Positions 34,802-47,400 of a DNA stretch of 64,000 nucleotides are shown here, in pieces. Positions within the stretch are counted from its first letter, which is position 1; each line of letters starts with the position of its first letter. The translations under genes were made by a program, and so were the position numbers. Under the pieces are notes generated by a model. That model was not told the origin of the DNA, ran no database searches, and was given only the letters and a program-made list of their open reading frames with translations. Source of the stretch: Earliella scabrosa (Eukaryota > Basidiomycota > Agaricomycetes > Polyporales > Polyporaceae); assembly GCA_022605405.1 (NCBI GenBank), contig JABYQQ010000019.1:1-64000 (forward strand), written 5' to 3'.

Positions 34802-36032
34802 TCACCGCTTCCTCGAGCAGCAGAAATACATCTCGGTAGTTATACCGCGGGCGGGGTCGCGTAACTCGCTCAGATAGACGTTTGCTACCTCCTCCGTTAG
34901 CCCATACTGTGACCAGCGCTTTGGTAAGTCCTGGGTCGTGCGGAGGTATGTATTCCTCAACGCCCTTCCCAGCGCCTTTAGACCAGGATCTGTCGAGCCA
35001 GCCTGTTGTCAGCCATACGTCAAGGCATAGTATGTATGAAACATACCATCGGTCTGCGCGGTCACTGGGATGGTCACCTTCTGCGCATGGATCTCGCTGA
35101 ACTCGCCCGTCGATCGGAGTATAGCTTCGATCTTTGATCCGAAAGCAGGGTCCCCGCCCCGCGAGCGTAGGACCTTGTACCATCCTGCGCAGAATGCGGC
35201 CAGTCCCGGTCCCATTGGGCCTCCATTGTCTGCCATTGCATCGTCGTTCGTCTCCTCTACTATGAGCCACCCGCCAGACTTGACTAGCTTGGCGGCGCGC
35301 CGAAGCGCATCCTCGCCGTTAGGCACCTGTCGCAATTTAGGTCAGCTCGTCAGCATCGTGGTCATATCGATACTTACATGTAGCAATGTGAGGCGAACAT
35401 GCACAATATCAAAGCTCTCGTCGTCGAAAGGGTACCCCTCCGTGATGTCAACGGACTGGTACTCAACGTTCTGGGGAAACTCTCTACAGGTACCGTCGTC
35501 AGCGCTCCTGCTGGTCAGGCCCAACTGCACACGCACCGAGGCGGGAGAGGCGTCACGTCGATTCCAATCACTCTTGCTTGTGGGTACGTCTTTGCGGCAT
35601 CTATCATCCTGCAGCAGACATGTGTCAGGGGGACTGTACCTCAAATCAATGCACATGAGAGTACCATGCACCGCTTCCAGATCTGAACATTGCAGGTGAA
35701 TGCCACTAATCGCACAGCATATGTGGAGTGTCGCTCACCCGATCTCCAAGATGGCAGTTGGCTCAATACCATCTAAATGCGACAGACACAGACGACCCCG
35801 AAAAAACTCGGTGAATCCGTTGTGCAGTGTATCCAGTCTAGAGTATGTAACTCAGGATAATACTGTCCAAATAGCACTGTGAATCGTTTACCTCTGCTGC
35901 TCTGGGGCGGTGTCTGATGCCTGAGACATGGGGTTCAGTCATACATACCCGACTGACCATCGTACTTGCCTGAGAGAACGAGTGACGTACCCCGAATACA
36001 TAACGGTCGCTTTCAGACATTGTTTCGTCCAT
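34802..36032 (-). CDS. class I SAM-dependent methyltransferase
   Basis: The protein starts MDETMSESDRYVFG at 36032. After one or two small exons comes LDTLHNGFTEFFRGRL and the SAM-binding motif I, EIGSGSGAWMIDAAKTYPQA followed by RVIGIDVTPLPP, restored by two introns. Next are FPQNVEYQSVDITEGYPFDD with ESFDIVHVRLTLLHV, then NGEDALRRAAKLVKSGGWLI and VEETNDDAM. After an intron ending in CTCGACAG the C-terminus reads DPGLKALGRALRNTYLRTTQ and EEVANVYLSELRDPARGITT, ending CCSRKR (TGA at 34802-34804). This fits a small-molecule O/C/N-methyltransferase of the kind common in fungal biosynthetic clusters. The joins of the first two exons were not fully resolved. A long open frame in a different register over the last exon is a shadow. 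Confidence 0.82.
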
Positions 36033-37483
36033 CGTACTTTCGGAGAATTGATAGGAAGTAGTACATCAAACAATACAGGCTTTATAGATCCCATTGGATA
36101 GCGGATATATCAGCCAGTCCGGAGGCTTCTGAATCTCGATTACAACGACTAACTCAAGCAGAGACCACCCTAGTATCCCTGGAGCATGTCGTGGTTCCGG
36201 TCAGGACGGTTCTAGAACCCTCAATCTGATTTACATGAGTGCACTGCTAAGGGCACAATTGGTTATTTCAAGTGTGGCACGCTCGGTGGACTACCTGTGC
36301 TTCTCCGATCCAGAGAAACGGCGCAGCAGTTTTCAGGTGAAGAGGGTAGTGGTGGACCTTCTTAGGGGACCGTCTCGGAAATGATCAACACCCTCGCGCA
36401 CACGTGTCAACGCATGCCATGGTAGTAGGATGTATATTGACAGCGAAGACGTAGAACAGATGATGCGGCACCTTCTCTCCTATCGTGTAGGTCGTCTCGA
36501 GATGTCGGAGGAGCAGCGAGGAACCCTCATGCAACGCTCAGGATAGGAATCATCCCACCTTACTGGACCTGTCCAAGATGCCTTCCGGGGGTACTTTCCA
36601 TAGTAGTGATCCAATGACACGAGTTGGACGGTTCTTCCTGAAGAAGATATCGAGACGTCGGTGCATGCTTAATTGACCAGGAATCCCTGCATGAAGATCC
36701 GACACATTGCCGTGAATACGTCAGCTACCCCAGGATCATGGAAGACGGATAGTTGCACAACCTTGGTCCTTGTTGCCATTTCCAGAGGATGACGTGCTAC
36801 ACTTCCATTCCAGCTCTGTGTGAGCGACTGGCGTTGCACCTCATGTTGCTCAGAAACCTTCTCATATGTTCATCGGACCTTCTACCCGGGCCTAGTGTAT
36901 CCGACAGATGGCGTTGTTGGTTCCCGATGCTCCGAGGACATCTTCCCTAGTGATCCCGAGAGTCGCTAAATATGGACTGCACCCTGCACGCAACGGTACG
37001 TGCCATTCGCATGGCCCACGCCGCTGTCTTGATAGCTGACCGTGGACCCCATCCCTGTCACCGACCGACCCTCAGGACTCATGCCCAATGGCAGATGATA
37101 GAACCACTCACTGTCGCCGAGGGCGTCGGCGTTGTGGTTCAGTAGATTCACACCGTAAGACTGATACCTCGACGGGGAAGTAGTATGAGGTCACTAAACC
37201 GATGCCCTGTCAGGCGTGTCAAGGAAGCTAGGTTGGATCCATACCTGTACCTGCCCGCGCGGATGTGGAGCGCCGCGCCTAGCGACGCCGTTCCGAACGC
37301 TGACCGACCCAGACGAGATGCAGCAGCATGCAGATTCGGCGGTGATCCATGGTGATGTTTCGGTGTGCGCAAAATGTACACAGTTCAAAATTCGACCAGT
37401 CGCAAGATGATCGTTTCTCTAGTAGCGATAGGGAGTACATCGAGTTCAGCCGTAGTGCCACATGCTCAACGCACACACAATGT
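36033..37483. other. intergenic plus AKR2 downstream repeat arm
   Basis: From 36033 to about 36900 no gene was recognised. From about 36905 to 37483 the sequence is the inverted partner of 26361-26960. Confidence 0.45.
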
Positions 37484-38939
37484 CTAGAAACGATGGGGCT
37501 GAATCTCGTAGCTGCACAACGCGTAGTCAGACCGTGACCCCTGAGATTTGCACGACATACAACTTCACTCACGGTTCCTCGAGGTACTTGATCTCCTCCT
37601 CGGTCAGGACCTTGCCCGTCGTCATGTTCTCCACAAGCCTCTCGACCTAGGAGAGCGGGATAATCGGAAACGATCACCACCACGACACGTTAATGGACAT
37701 TGTGCTCACCCACCTTGTTCACCCCGACAATCGGGCTCGTCACCTTGGACGCAACCCAGGACAGCGCAACTTGACTCATCGTCCACGACTTCCGCTCTGC
37801 AATCTCCTCCACACGTCCGATGATCTTCTTGTCCGAGTCCCGCAGCACCTTCTCAAACGGCGTGCCCTTCAGCGTGTCCGTCCGCGTCGTCTCCGCTCCA
37901 ACAGGCCGCGCGAGGTAGCCCGTCGTGAGCGGCGCGAACGCGATCACCCCAATCCCCTTGTACTTGCAGTATGCAAGCATCTCGATCTCCTGTGCTCGAG
38001 CATCGAGTCAGTCCTTAAACGTAGCGCCGGTAGCACTCGCGCACGAACCTCGGTCCTGTACAGCAGAGAGTATTCGACCTGCATGCTCACAAACGGCGTC
38101 CACCCATTCACCTCTGCGACGCGGTTCATCTCCGCCAGCTGCCAAGTGCGGAGATTTGACGCGCCCAAGTACCGCACCTTCCCGATCTGGACAAGATCGT
38201 GCAGGGCCTTCATCGTCTCTTCAATCGGCGTCGTGTCGTCGAAGGCGTGGATCTGGAGGACGTCGACGTACGACGTCTTGAGGCGAGCGAGCGACGCCTC
38301 GACCTGGTTGAAGATGGCCGTCCGAGAGAGGCCGCTGTGGTTGACGTAGTCTCTGGTGTTTGAGAGCGTGCCGTGGACGAGAGCCGAGTTGATAGACGGG
38401 TCTTTGGGTACCACGTAGCGCACTTTCGTCATAATGACCAAGTTCTCCCTCGGGATGTCATACTATGAAATAACAGAGAGCGATAGAGACTCAGGGTTCA
38501 GGGCTTCGGGCGCTGGGAAAAAAGCGACAGAGTACCTTGTTCATGAACGCGCCGACAATACGCTCGGACTCGCCACTCGAGTACATGTTCGCAGTGTCGA
38601 TGGTGTTGATGCCGCGGTCCCATGCAGCCTTAAGAATCGGAAGCGCCTGGATGGTACAGTCGGTGTTTATCCTGCACATACTAAGTGCTTACAACGTACC
38701 TTCTCCTCGTCGAGGACCCAGGGCTACGATGTGAGGTCAGTAATGGAGCTCAGACTCAAAAATATCAGCCACGCACACTCCAAGCAGGACTCCCAAATGC
38801 CATCCCTCCGAACTGTGCCCAACAATTTGTCAGTATGCAAACACGAGGTGTACCCGCAGCCACGCTCACTCACAATTGGGACGGAGACGCGCAACCCGGA
38901 CTGTCCAAGCTGGCGGTATTCTGATTGTCTCTCAGACAT
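36905..38939 (-). repeat. inverted duplication, right arm (AKR2 and flank)
   Basis: Reverse-complement partner of 24923-26960. The two arms face each other across about 10 kb that contains the P450, the calcineurin pseudogene and the methyltransferase. Confidence 0.85.
37484..38939 (-). CDS. aldo/keto reductase, copy 2
   Basis: It has the same exon plan as copy 1. It starts [20 protein letters not shown], then small exons [12 protein letters not shown] and PWVLDEEK, then [20 protein letters not shown], and after an intron [20 protein letters not shown]. The catalytic Asp, Tyr, Lys and His are all present and the C-terminus is again YEIQPHRF (stop at 37484). Compared with copy 1 the early exons and introns differ at many sites. 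The long exons, their introns and the 3' flank are almost identical, with only scattered changes such as AKRKSW against AERKSW. Splicing looks intact, so both copies may be active. An upstream in-frame ATG at 38981 exists but adds sequence not shared with copy 1. Confidence 0.88.
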
Positions 38940-39571
38940 GGTTAGAATCTGGGTCCCGGCTAGAGTGGTGAACTCAGGCAAGTGGGGGAGCCTGCTGGCT
39001 GAGGGACTGTCCGAATGAGAGTTGGAGGGCAGGCGGCAGCGAGAACCGATAGTTCAAATCCATGCGATTTCTCACGGTGGTAGTACCATGCACGTGAACC
39101 TCACTGTAACCTTATTTTGCGTAATGTCAACTGGCAGGTAATCGCCGTTCAACTCTTTCCCAAATTAGACGAGGGTCCTGCTGTCATGGAACACGTTGTA
39201 CTAATGAAGATAGTTTTGAGCATGCTCCCGACTTAGGGACGGGCCCCATCGGTAGTGTAACGCGCATAAGGCCGAGCGATTCGCCAGATTGAACGGCAGC
39301 GTTTGAGTATAGACACTGCCTTTGAACACTTACAGCTCTCAATTCTCTCTTCTGAGTGAAAGTTCCATGATGCGAGTAGTGCGGCTTCTTTAACCAGGTG
39401 AGCAGAACTACCATCTCCAAAGTTTGCGTACAAGAATCATATCCCGGCAAAGAAGTGCAATAGCTCAATCACGATGGCAAGAATTGTGGATGGCGTTGTC
39501 ACGTAGGTCATGAAAACACGTACTTAGGCCAGAAGCTTGCACCACCCGCTGCTCGTATCCAACTCACAAAC
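38940..39571. other. divergent promoter region of AKR2 and the UbiA gene
   Basis: 632 bp between the two start codons; no other gene was seen. Confidence 0.5.
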
Positions 39572-40674
39572 ATGGTGCCACCTCACAACTATCCCAGCAC
39601 CACCCATCTCAATGTCACTCGTCTCGTTGAGTCTAGGGTACTGAGCTATGTACAACAATGCATGCTCTACCATCTACACACAATCCTCCTTTTCACTTGG
39701 GCCGACTACAAAACCATTCTTTTCCCTATTGTAAGCGCTCATTTCAAGCCATTCTCAATCTGCTCACAGCGCGCAATGATAGTCCGTATTTGCGAGTGTG
39801 GTGGCACCAGTGCACTCACTCCCTCGCCTTCTCCTCGGGATGCTGTGGATATGGTCCCACCAGCTCATGTGCAACGTTTCAAATCAGGCACGGAGCAAGG
39901 CGGAGGATGCGCTCAATAAACCCTGGAGACCCCTTCCCGCTGGACGCTTATCCGAGTGTCAAGCTGGTACCCTTCGTTGGGTTGTGGTCATCGTCAACTT
40001 CGCGCTCTCCGCCTGGCTCGGTGGATTGGGATCAGACCTTGTGCTAACTACATTCGGCCTCCTCGTCACGACTTATCTATACGATGAGTTGGGATTCTCC
40101 AATCACTGTCTGGGAAAAAACTTCTGCAACATCTGGGGCTACACTATGATTGAGATCGGGGCGACGAAACTCATGGGTGAGCACAATTGATTCTGGTTGT
40201 TTCCGTACCCCACCAACTCAGTCCTCAGGAAGTCAACCTGCCCTAGACCGCGTGTCCATGTTTTCGGTGGGCATGAGCGGAGCCGTGATATTCACTACGA
40301 TACAGGCGCAGGATTTTGCCGACGTTGAGGGCGATCGCGAGCTAGGAAGGGCGACATTCCCTCTATATGCCCCGGAGATGTCCCGTATCGTCACCCTTCT
40401 TGCTCTCGTGCTCTGGTCCGCCATTCTCAGCGTTTTTTGGGAGCTTGGACCGGTCATGAGCTTCGCCTTCATTGCGGTGGGCCTATTGGTTGGGACACGG
40501 TACTACGTCCTGCGCAGTGCAGACGCTGATCGCTCGTCCTACGTTTTGTATAACGTGAGTCGTAAGCTTCGCGAGGCTATTCTATCTGATTCGCGCTCAT
40601 TATCTTTGCAGATTTGGATGATTCTGATGCACATCTTGCCGTTAAATGCCCGTGTACGAGTTTTGTCGTTCTGA
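39572..40674 (+). CDS. UbiA-family integral membrane prenyltransferase or cyclase
   Basis: The protein starts MVPPHNYPSTTHLNVTRLVE, then HLHTILLFTWADYKTILFPI. An intron at 39731-39782 joins this to SVFASVVAPVHSLPRLLLGM. The first Asp-rich motif region is CNVSNQARSKAEDALNKPWR. Membrane segments follow, then FCNIWGYTMIEIGATKLMG, an intron ending GTCCTCAG, and GSQPALDRVSMFSVGMSGAV. The second Asp-rich motif is IQAQDFADVEGDRELGR. The last intron splits YN from IWMILMHILPLNARVRVLSF. This is the pattern of basidiomycete UbiA-superfamily proteins. In the superfamily, members move prenyl groups onto aromatic acceptors, and some fungal ones are terpene cyclases. Which of these applies here cannot be told from sequence alone. 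The first Asp-rich motif has NQARSKAED in place of the strict N/DxxDxxxD pattern. Confidence 0.85.
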
Positions 40675-41564
40675 CTGTCGTAATACGGTAGTACCTTCAT
40701 CTTGTGTAATAGATCTGAGTGTCTTCTAACTACGTGGTCATCATCGACGGTATTCCGGAATGAGCTCAACGGTATATGAATGTTTACCCAATCTATTATT
40801 GGTTCAACATCAGGCTACGAAGGATGCGTACTGACGAGAAGGGCCACCAGCAGAATGGGGGCTGAACTATGACTCAGTAGATCGGCAATACGACACACGA
40901 GATCTCAATGCATTATAGGATTTTCCCAGAGCTAGAGCAATACAGCTCCTGACACCTGTCCACTCGAAGGATTGTTGTCACTAGAGGCTATGACATCTGG
41001 AACGTTAGATCATAAGGAGTCCCACGTACTCATGGGTGTCTCGGTCAAGATGTTCCGACTATCATTGCAGTCCTATTATGAGATGGAATCCCGGAACCAC
41101 CTGCGGCGTGGGATGACAGATGGTATTTCGGTAGGCACATGGACATGCACATCCGATACTTGGCGTCACGGTAGAGATATCTGGGGTGTTCGTCTTAAGT
41201 GCCCAATTGAATGTCACCGAGATGACACCGATCTCCGCCTGTATACCTGTGGGCTACACACAGCGACAGAATAGAAGTATCACGGGTGCGATGACAGCAC
41301 GGATACAATTAACCCTACACACGAGGCTACCTCGGGAACAGACACGTAAGCTCCCGTCGATTGCGGAACATTTCAAGTGATAGCAATCACTTGTCACCTT
41401 CTGTCGGATGGCTATGACCGTGGTCTCACCGCCTCCCATACAATCCGATTTCGGCGTCGTGGTTGACTAATAGGACTTGTGGTTATATATGTCCTCTGCC
41501 ACATATCCAGCCTGCAGAACAACCCAAAACATCTTCCACTACTACCCAGCGCTCTGCTCCTATC
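40675..41564. other. 0.9 kb without a recognisable gene
   Basis: An open frame at 40972-41274 has no recognised domain. The rest is probably the UbiA 3' region and the GMC promoter. Confidence 0.4.
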
Positions 41565-44476
41565 ATGTTCACCCGTGTCTCTCCCGTGTTGTTGGTACTT
41601 TGTGGCCTAGGACTATGCAGTTTGTCGCGCGCCATCTGCGAGGAGCCGAACAAGTCTATAGATCCTGAACAATTTGCGGGGATCACATTCGACTACCTCA
41701 TCGTTGGTACGCACTCATCAACTTTCCTAAGTGTATAGCTAAGAAGGAGTAGGGGGCGGTACTTCCGGCATTGCGCTGTCATCTAGGTGCGGCGTCCCTA
41801 CTACCCATAACAACGAGTACTCTAGCAGACGAGTGATGCCTAGACTCTCAGAGGACCCCACTTCAGTTGTTGGTGTCCTCGAAGCGGGGGATATCCGCCT
41901 CAACGATCCAATGATTGACACTCCGGGTCTGCGTAATGCCGATATTGCTAGGGTGCATCTCTCTAATGTCTCTCAATTCAGGCTTGTCTGGCGTCGGCAA
42001 TGCGTCGTATGACTGGAACTTTGCGACTGTTCCGCAGACCAGCGCAGGAAGTAGACGCATTCCGGTCCCAAGGTAGTGTTCTCTATAATTTCTCGTTGTC
42101 ATGAGTGTTGCTTATCTCTTGTCAATCTCAGGGGAAAGCTGCTCGGTGGATCAAGCGGCATCAACGGATTCGCGTGGGGAAGAGCGTCATCCGCCGAGTA
42201 CGACGCATGGGCGACCATTGCCCGAGATAAAACCTGGACTTGGAGAGCCTTGCTACCTTACATGCAGAAGTCTGAGAGATTCTCGAGATTGCCGTCGAAC
42301 CCGTACCCTGGGATCACCAACTTAGAGGCTCAAAGAGCGTCAGTAGACATACTGCGGGTCGACGGGTTCACTGGACCAATTGTGGTAAGCAATGAACGCG
42401 AATTCCAATGGCGTGGTACTCACAAATGCATAGGCATCGTACAACACCGAGTATTTCAACGTTTCGCTAGAGATGGTACAAACCCTTAATCACCTTGGAG
42501 TGCAAACCAACGCGGCTCCTGTCCGTTAGAGCATCTATGCTGCTCATTATCTCAATTTCAGACTGACGGTTTTATTAGCAAGCAGGCCACAATGCTGGTG
42601 TTTTCAACAGTTTGTTGAGTATAGATCGCTCGGAAGGTGTTCGATCGTATGCGGCTACAACATACTATTGCTCTCACGCCCATCTCCGGAACCACGTCGT
42701 CCTCCCTCGCGCTCAGGTATGACCACTGTCCTACGACCGAACAGCTCGGGCCAATTGTGACGCATCGACAGGTAACTCGAATACTGCTAGACCAGCGATT
42801 AGGAGGTTCTGTAGCAACTGGCGTTGAGTTCATCGCTGGTGGCCGACGTTTCACTGCAAAGGTTCGCAAGGAGATCATCCTTGCAGCGGGAGCTGTCCAG
42901 ACACCTCAGCTTTTGGAACTATCTGGTAGGAAGTGCAGCTCAGAGATCCGAAGAATCACACTGACTTCTTCAAGGGATTGGCAATCGAGAAATCCTGCAG
43001 CGCCACGGTATCAGGACCCTTGTGAACCTGCCAGGTGTAGGGGAAAACCTGCAGGTGCGTCGTTACGAGGATGAAGTGAGGAGGTTTGCTGATCTATATT
43101 GATACAATGCAGGAACATCTATTCGTAATTGCGCAATGGAAGCTCAATCCAGGAGTGGACACGTTTGGTATGTTAATCCATTGTCTAGCCCCATACATAT
43201 TCTCACTGGGCATACAGACGTTTTGCGCAACAATGCTACCGTGGCTACCGAGCAGGCTCAAGTCTAGTACGTCCAAGTTATACTTATCAATGGGCTATAC
43301 TGATTGAGAACGCATGACAGCTCAAAGAATCGCACCGGATTGCTCGCTGCCATAGACTCTACTATGGCGTTCCTGCCCATGAAGAACGTCGTCTCCCAAC
43401 AGAGATTGCAGGAACTACTCCACATCTTCGACCGTGAATCCCGCACTACCGGTATTCACAACCAGCAAAGTCAACTCGAACGTCGCTGGTTGGAGTCTGG
43501 ACAGGTGCCGTGGGTAGAACTAATCCACTGGAGCAAAGGCACGATCAACCCAGTTCAGGGAGAGAACTACGTTGACCTCCTCGGAGGTATTGTGGTCAGT
43601 ACGATGTTTGATTTCCGCCGAGTGCACTCTCTGACCATAAACCACAGCACCCTACCAGCCGGGGAAGCGTTGTAGGTACTCGTTTACATCAATACTAGTC
43701 GAGACTTACTTGGAGACATTTTTCAGCATATATCATCGAATGATCCCCTTGCCAGTCCAGCCATAGATACTCAGTTTCTCAACACAACCCTCGGTAGGTC
43801 ATGTTAACGAGTACTTTAGAGGATGCATCAGCTAATCCGCATACTTTTGCAGACACTCAAGTACTTCTCGATGTGTTGAAGTACATGCTGAAGGTAGGAA
43901 AAACGGAGCCGTTCGCAGGTTTCGTGGCTGCACAGACCAGTCCAGACCCCGCAGCACAGTCCGATGATGAGCTTGTCAGGTGAGAACGCCATGAGCTTGC
44001 CCAACCAAGCTCGACATACCTGCTTATTACTTGTGCTACACCCAGCTACATTCGGCAGACATCCGCGGTGAGTCTCCTCAACCGATGACCCTACACTCGC
44101 CTCTCATCCGTCTGAGATGCAGGGAGGAGCACACTTAGCAGGCACGTTACCTATGGGGCGACTCATGCATGTCACTCATTGTATGTGCAGGTACTGCTGC
44201 CATGGCGCCGAGGGAGCTGAACGGTGGGTTCTATCTTATTGCGCTCAATCTACGCTTACACACGTGGTTAGGTGTCGTGGACGCCTCGCTCAAGGTTTAC
44301 GGTACCAAAAACCTCCGCGTGGTTGATGCGAGCATGTTTCCCTTCTTGATTGCAGCGCATACCCAGGCTACGGTCTATGCTGTGGCGGAGAAGGTATGTC
44401 TTCATGATCGCCAAGTCACGCATAGACTGAAATGTGTCGTTCGCAGCTGGCTTCTGAGATCAAGAGAGGGCTATGA
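41565..44476 (+). CDS. GMC oxidoreductase (aryl-alcohol oxidase/glucose-methanol-choline family)
   Basis: This is an FAD-dependent oxidase or dehydrogenase, probably secreted: the signal peptide is [20 protein letters not shown]. Splicing gives the ADP-binding motif [20 protein letters not shown] with the acidic partner VVGVLEAGD. Later come [20 protein letters not shown], the second family signature [15 protein letters not shown], then [11 protein letters not shown] with EHL where DH is usual, and HPTSRGSV. The catalytic HxxGTxxM motif ([15 protein letters not shown]) appears only if a 49 nt segment GCACGT...GTGCAG is removed, a GC-AG intron. The C-terminus has [20 protein letters not shown] with the second catalytic histidine, and ends [11 protein letters not shown] at TGA 44474-44476. 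More than ten introns are needed. It could act in lignocellulose decay by supplying H2O2, or tailor a metabolite made by the neighbouring enzymes. Confidence 0.88.
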
Positions 44477-47400
44477 CTTGCTCGTTCAATCTGCATGCCA
44501 GCTATGAGTAGCGGGGTACATCTCCTAGACATGCGTCGCTCTTGTAGTTCATAGGACAGCTTCGCATTAATAATTCTCATGTAGTGCTGTGCCGAAAGCT
44601 CGACGGGCAACATACGCATAATATATTCGGAGAATAGTCAACCACTGAAGATTGCACCTTGAGCTATTGGGAGAAATTAAGTGATAGATGAGAAGGAGGC
44701 AGACCACCAGGTCGAGGTTGAAAGCTGGAGGACGTCGAGCATGCAGGTATCGCCTGGGGTGGTATCGAGACCAAGGGTCGCAGTAGGCATGCAAGAGAGC
44801 TGGATGTCCGGCACGAGAGATGAATGGATTACGATGATTATTAGCATTCTAACAACATAGCTACGCGCTGGGAAGAGATCCGACATCTATGAGCGGCAGC
44901 ATAGATATTACTGAGTACGAGCGATGACAACGGGAATGGGGACAGCACCAGCATTGGGATCCAAGGGCATGCTCTGGTGATAGACGAGCGGAGGGACTGA
45001 GGGCAGTCGCATCGGAGTTGTGTCTAGAGGTTTGCAGTTAGCGTGCGGTGAGCGCGTGGGTTAAGCTCGGAGGGCAACGGAGGAGTAACACAACGCATCA
45101 TAAAGAAATCCCGTCCGGCATGCGCGATCGTATCTTGATCTGGGCACACGCGTCAGCATGTTGCCCGTGCACAAGTCCAACTATGTAGCATGACGCACAC
45201 GCACGATGCGAGCAGGGGCGATGTGAGCCACCCTCTTCAGAAGAGCAGACGGGAGGGACGGCTCGCGCATCGCATCGCATCGCGCCGCAACTACACTTCC
45301 AGAGCCACTACAGGATACGTCCTAAGCACAGCGAATCCTCATTCAAAGCTCAGTTCACTTAGGAAACAAATAAGCATTCATCAGCATAAGAGGAGATACA
45401 GCAGGACGTAGGAGCGATGTGTGCGTACCGTAGATAGCCATAACGGAACTTCGTCAAGTAGCGTGGCGAGAGAGTTCCGTATAGACGGGATGGACCTGGG
45501 TGCTGTAGTTTTGACATCACTCTCCTGGCTCAGCATGTCCATGCGAATATCGGGCGAGCAGCAAAGAATGGGGGTATGAGTTAGAATAGGAAACGTATGA
45601 TCGAGAGACGCACGCACGTGAAGTCCGGGACGCTGGTGTCGCGCGAGTACAGCGATATCGCGTCCCCAAGCTGTGAACACGGGGTGGTATGCAACGAGTG
45701 ACGACGTCACCAATGCGAACCTGTAGGAACTGGAGGCGGGCGTGATGGCAAGTGCCAAGCCTGGAGCGACGCAGTGGAAGTGCGCGTCGCCGCGTCAGGC
45801 AGGAGGTGTGCTGTTGCCCTGTGAGCGTACTGGAGATTTGTGGTTCAGAATGCCTCAAACAAGGACATGTCCAGAGAAGAGATGAACATGGGTGGGTTGC
45901 GGAAGCACGTCTACCTGGCTGGCTTCGATCCGCCTGCTGGACGCGGTGAGCCCCATGTGAAGCCGTCCTGCGCGATTATTGCAACTATATGATGTATTAG
46001 AGTAGATTATGGAAGCCACTGGATATATCGACGCACCATGAACATAAGCAGCACCCCAACAAATCGTCCATGTGGCGGTGAAGTGACAAGAGACAGGATG
46101 TAGTAGACATGATCGGAGGTGGAGTCTGGAGCTTAGATCTGAATGATTCGATACGGAGAGTGACTTGAGGGATGCAGTGCTGAAAGCAGTCCATAGGTGT
46201 AGATGTGATGGATTCGCGCATATGCACAAATATTCGCAGGGTGGTACGCGCGAGGGCGAGAAGAATGAGGACGTAGAATCACACACATAAATTTGCACGT
46301 TGACCAGCAGAGCAACAACCGCCACACACGAAACTCATAACCGCACAGCACCACCGTCATAGTTACGACCTCTATCGATAACCTGAGGCTGGCTTGAGGA
46401 GCGCAAAACCCGAAGCAAATGTGACGCGCATCGCAGCAGGAGGGTGACGTGAGACAGAAAGAGGCAAAGCCAGGGTGTGGGGTAATAGATTTGGAGCCAT
46501 GACCGGTCATTGAAAGGCCAAAGGCCAACGGGCGTGCTTCAGGTGATGTTCATCCGGACGTTGGGGAGGGTGCAGATGGGAAGTGTAAGTATGAAGTCCG
46601 TGTTGGAACTGCGAGCAGAACCAGAAGCGGTAAATGGTGAAGTGTTGGGGTAATCCGTGCATAGAGAGGGAGAGAGAGACAGTTAGAGGACGAAAGAAGC
46701 ATGCGTGCATGGAGGAGGGAGGGACGAGCGAGATGGAGCGGGAGCGCGGCCTGCCAATCACACGTGGCACGAATTGATCCGCAGCCCGGGCGCTCCGCAA
46801 CTGTCCTGACTTCAAAGGCTGCCACCACTCCCGCTCGACTCTATTAGACCCTGATTAGACCTCTAAACATGAACATGGCCAGTGGCGTTTATTGATTCAA
46901 TATACGAGAAGAGCAGAAGGACAGGGTTTTCTGTAGCTGCATGACAGTGGCTGCACGTATGACCCATTGTTCGACTCTTCGTCATCAGCGAGTGGCTATA
47001 TGTACGCACATCATATAGTTGCAGTCGTCCTCCGTATGTGTGTCGCGGTTTGACACCGTTCGCCCAGTGTCGCCGATCATGGACATCCATCACCATGGCG
47101 CTGAATCGCATACTTCCACTTGGAGTCAGCGATGCGGGGACTGGGCATGTCGAGGATGACATGGCAGGCGTGAAAAAATATGAGTACGATGGGAGGAATT
47201 ATAACTACCGTACGTCCGTTGGCAGCTTCTGGTGTCTCTGAAATCCCCATCTCGTTGTGTAGCATGCAACTTCTCTCTGGCCCGAAGCATGACCACCACA
47301 GCGCACCATCGACCTGGTTTCCTTATCTGCCCCCACGCCGGTTAGTAGGATGTGCGACTGCATGAGGACGACGTACTTGCTAGCATAAGGTGTGTCATGG

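Noticed and set aside
34419..35270. 283-residue minus-strand open frame
   Set aside because: It overlaps the methyltransferase exons in a different register; the spliced frame ending CCSRKR gives the family-like protein.
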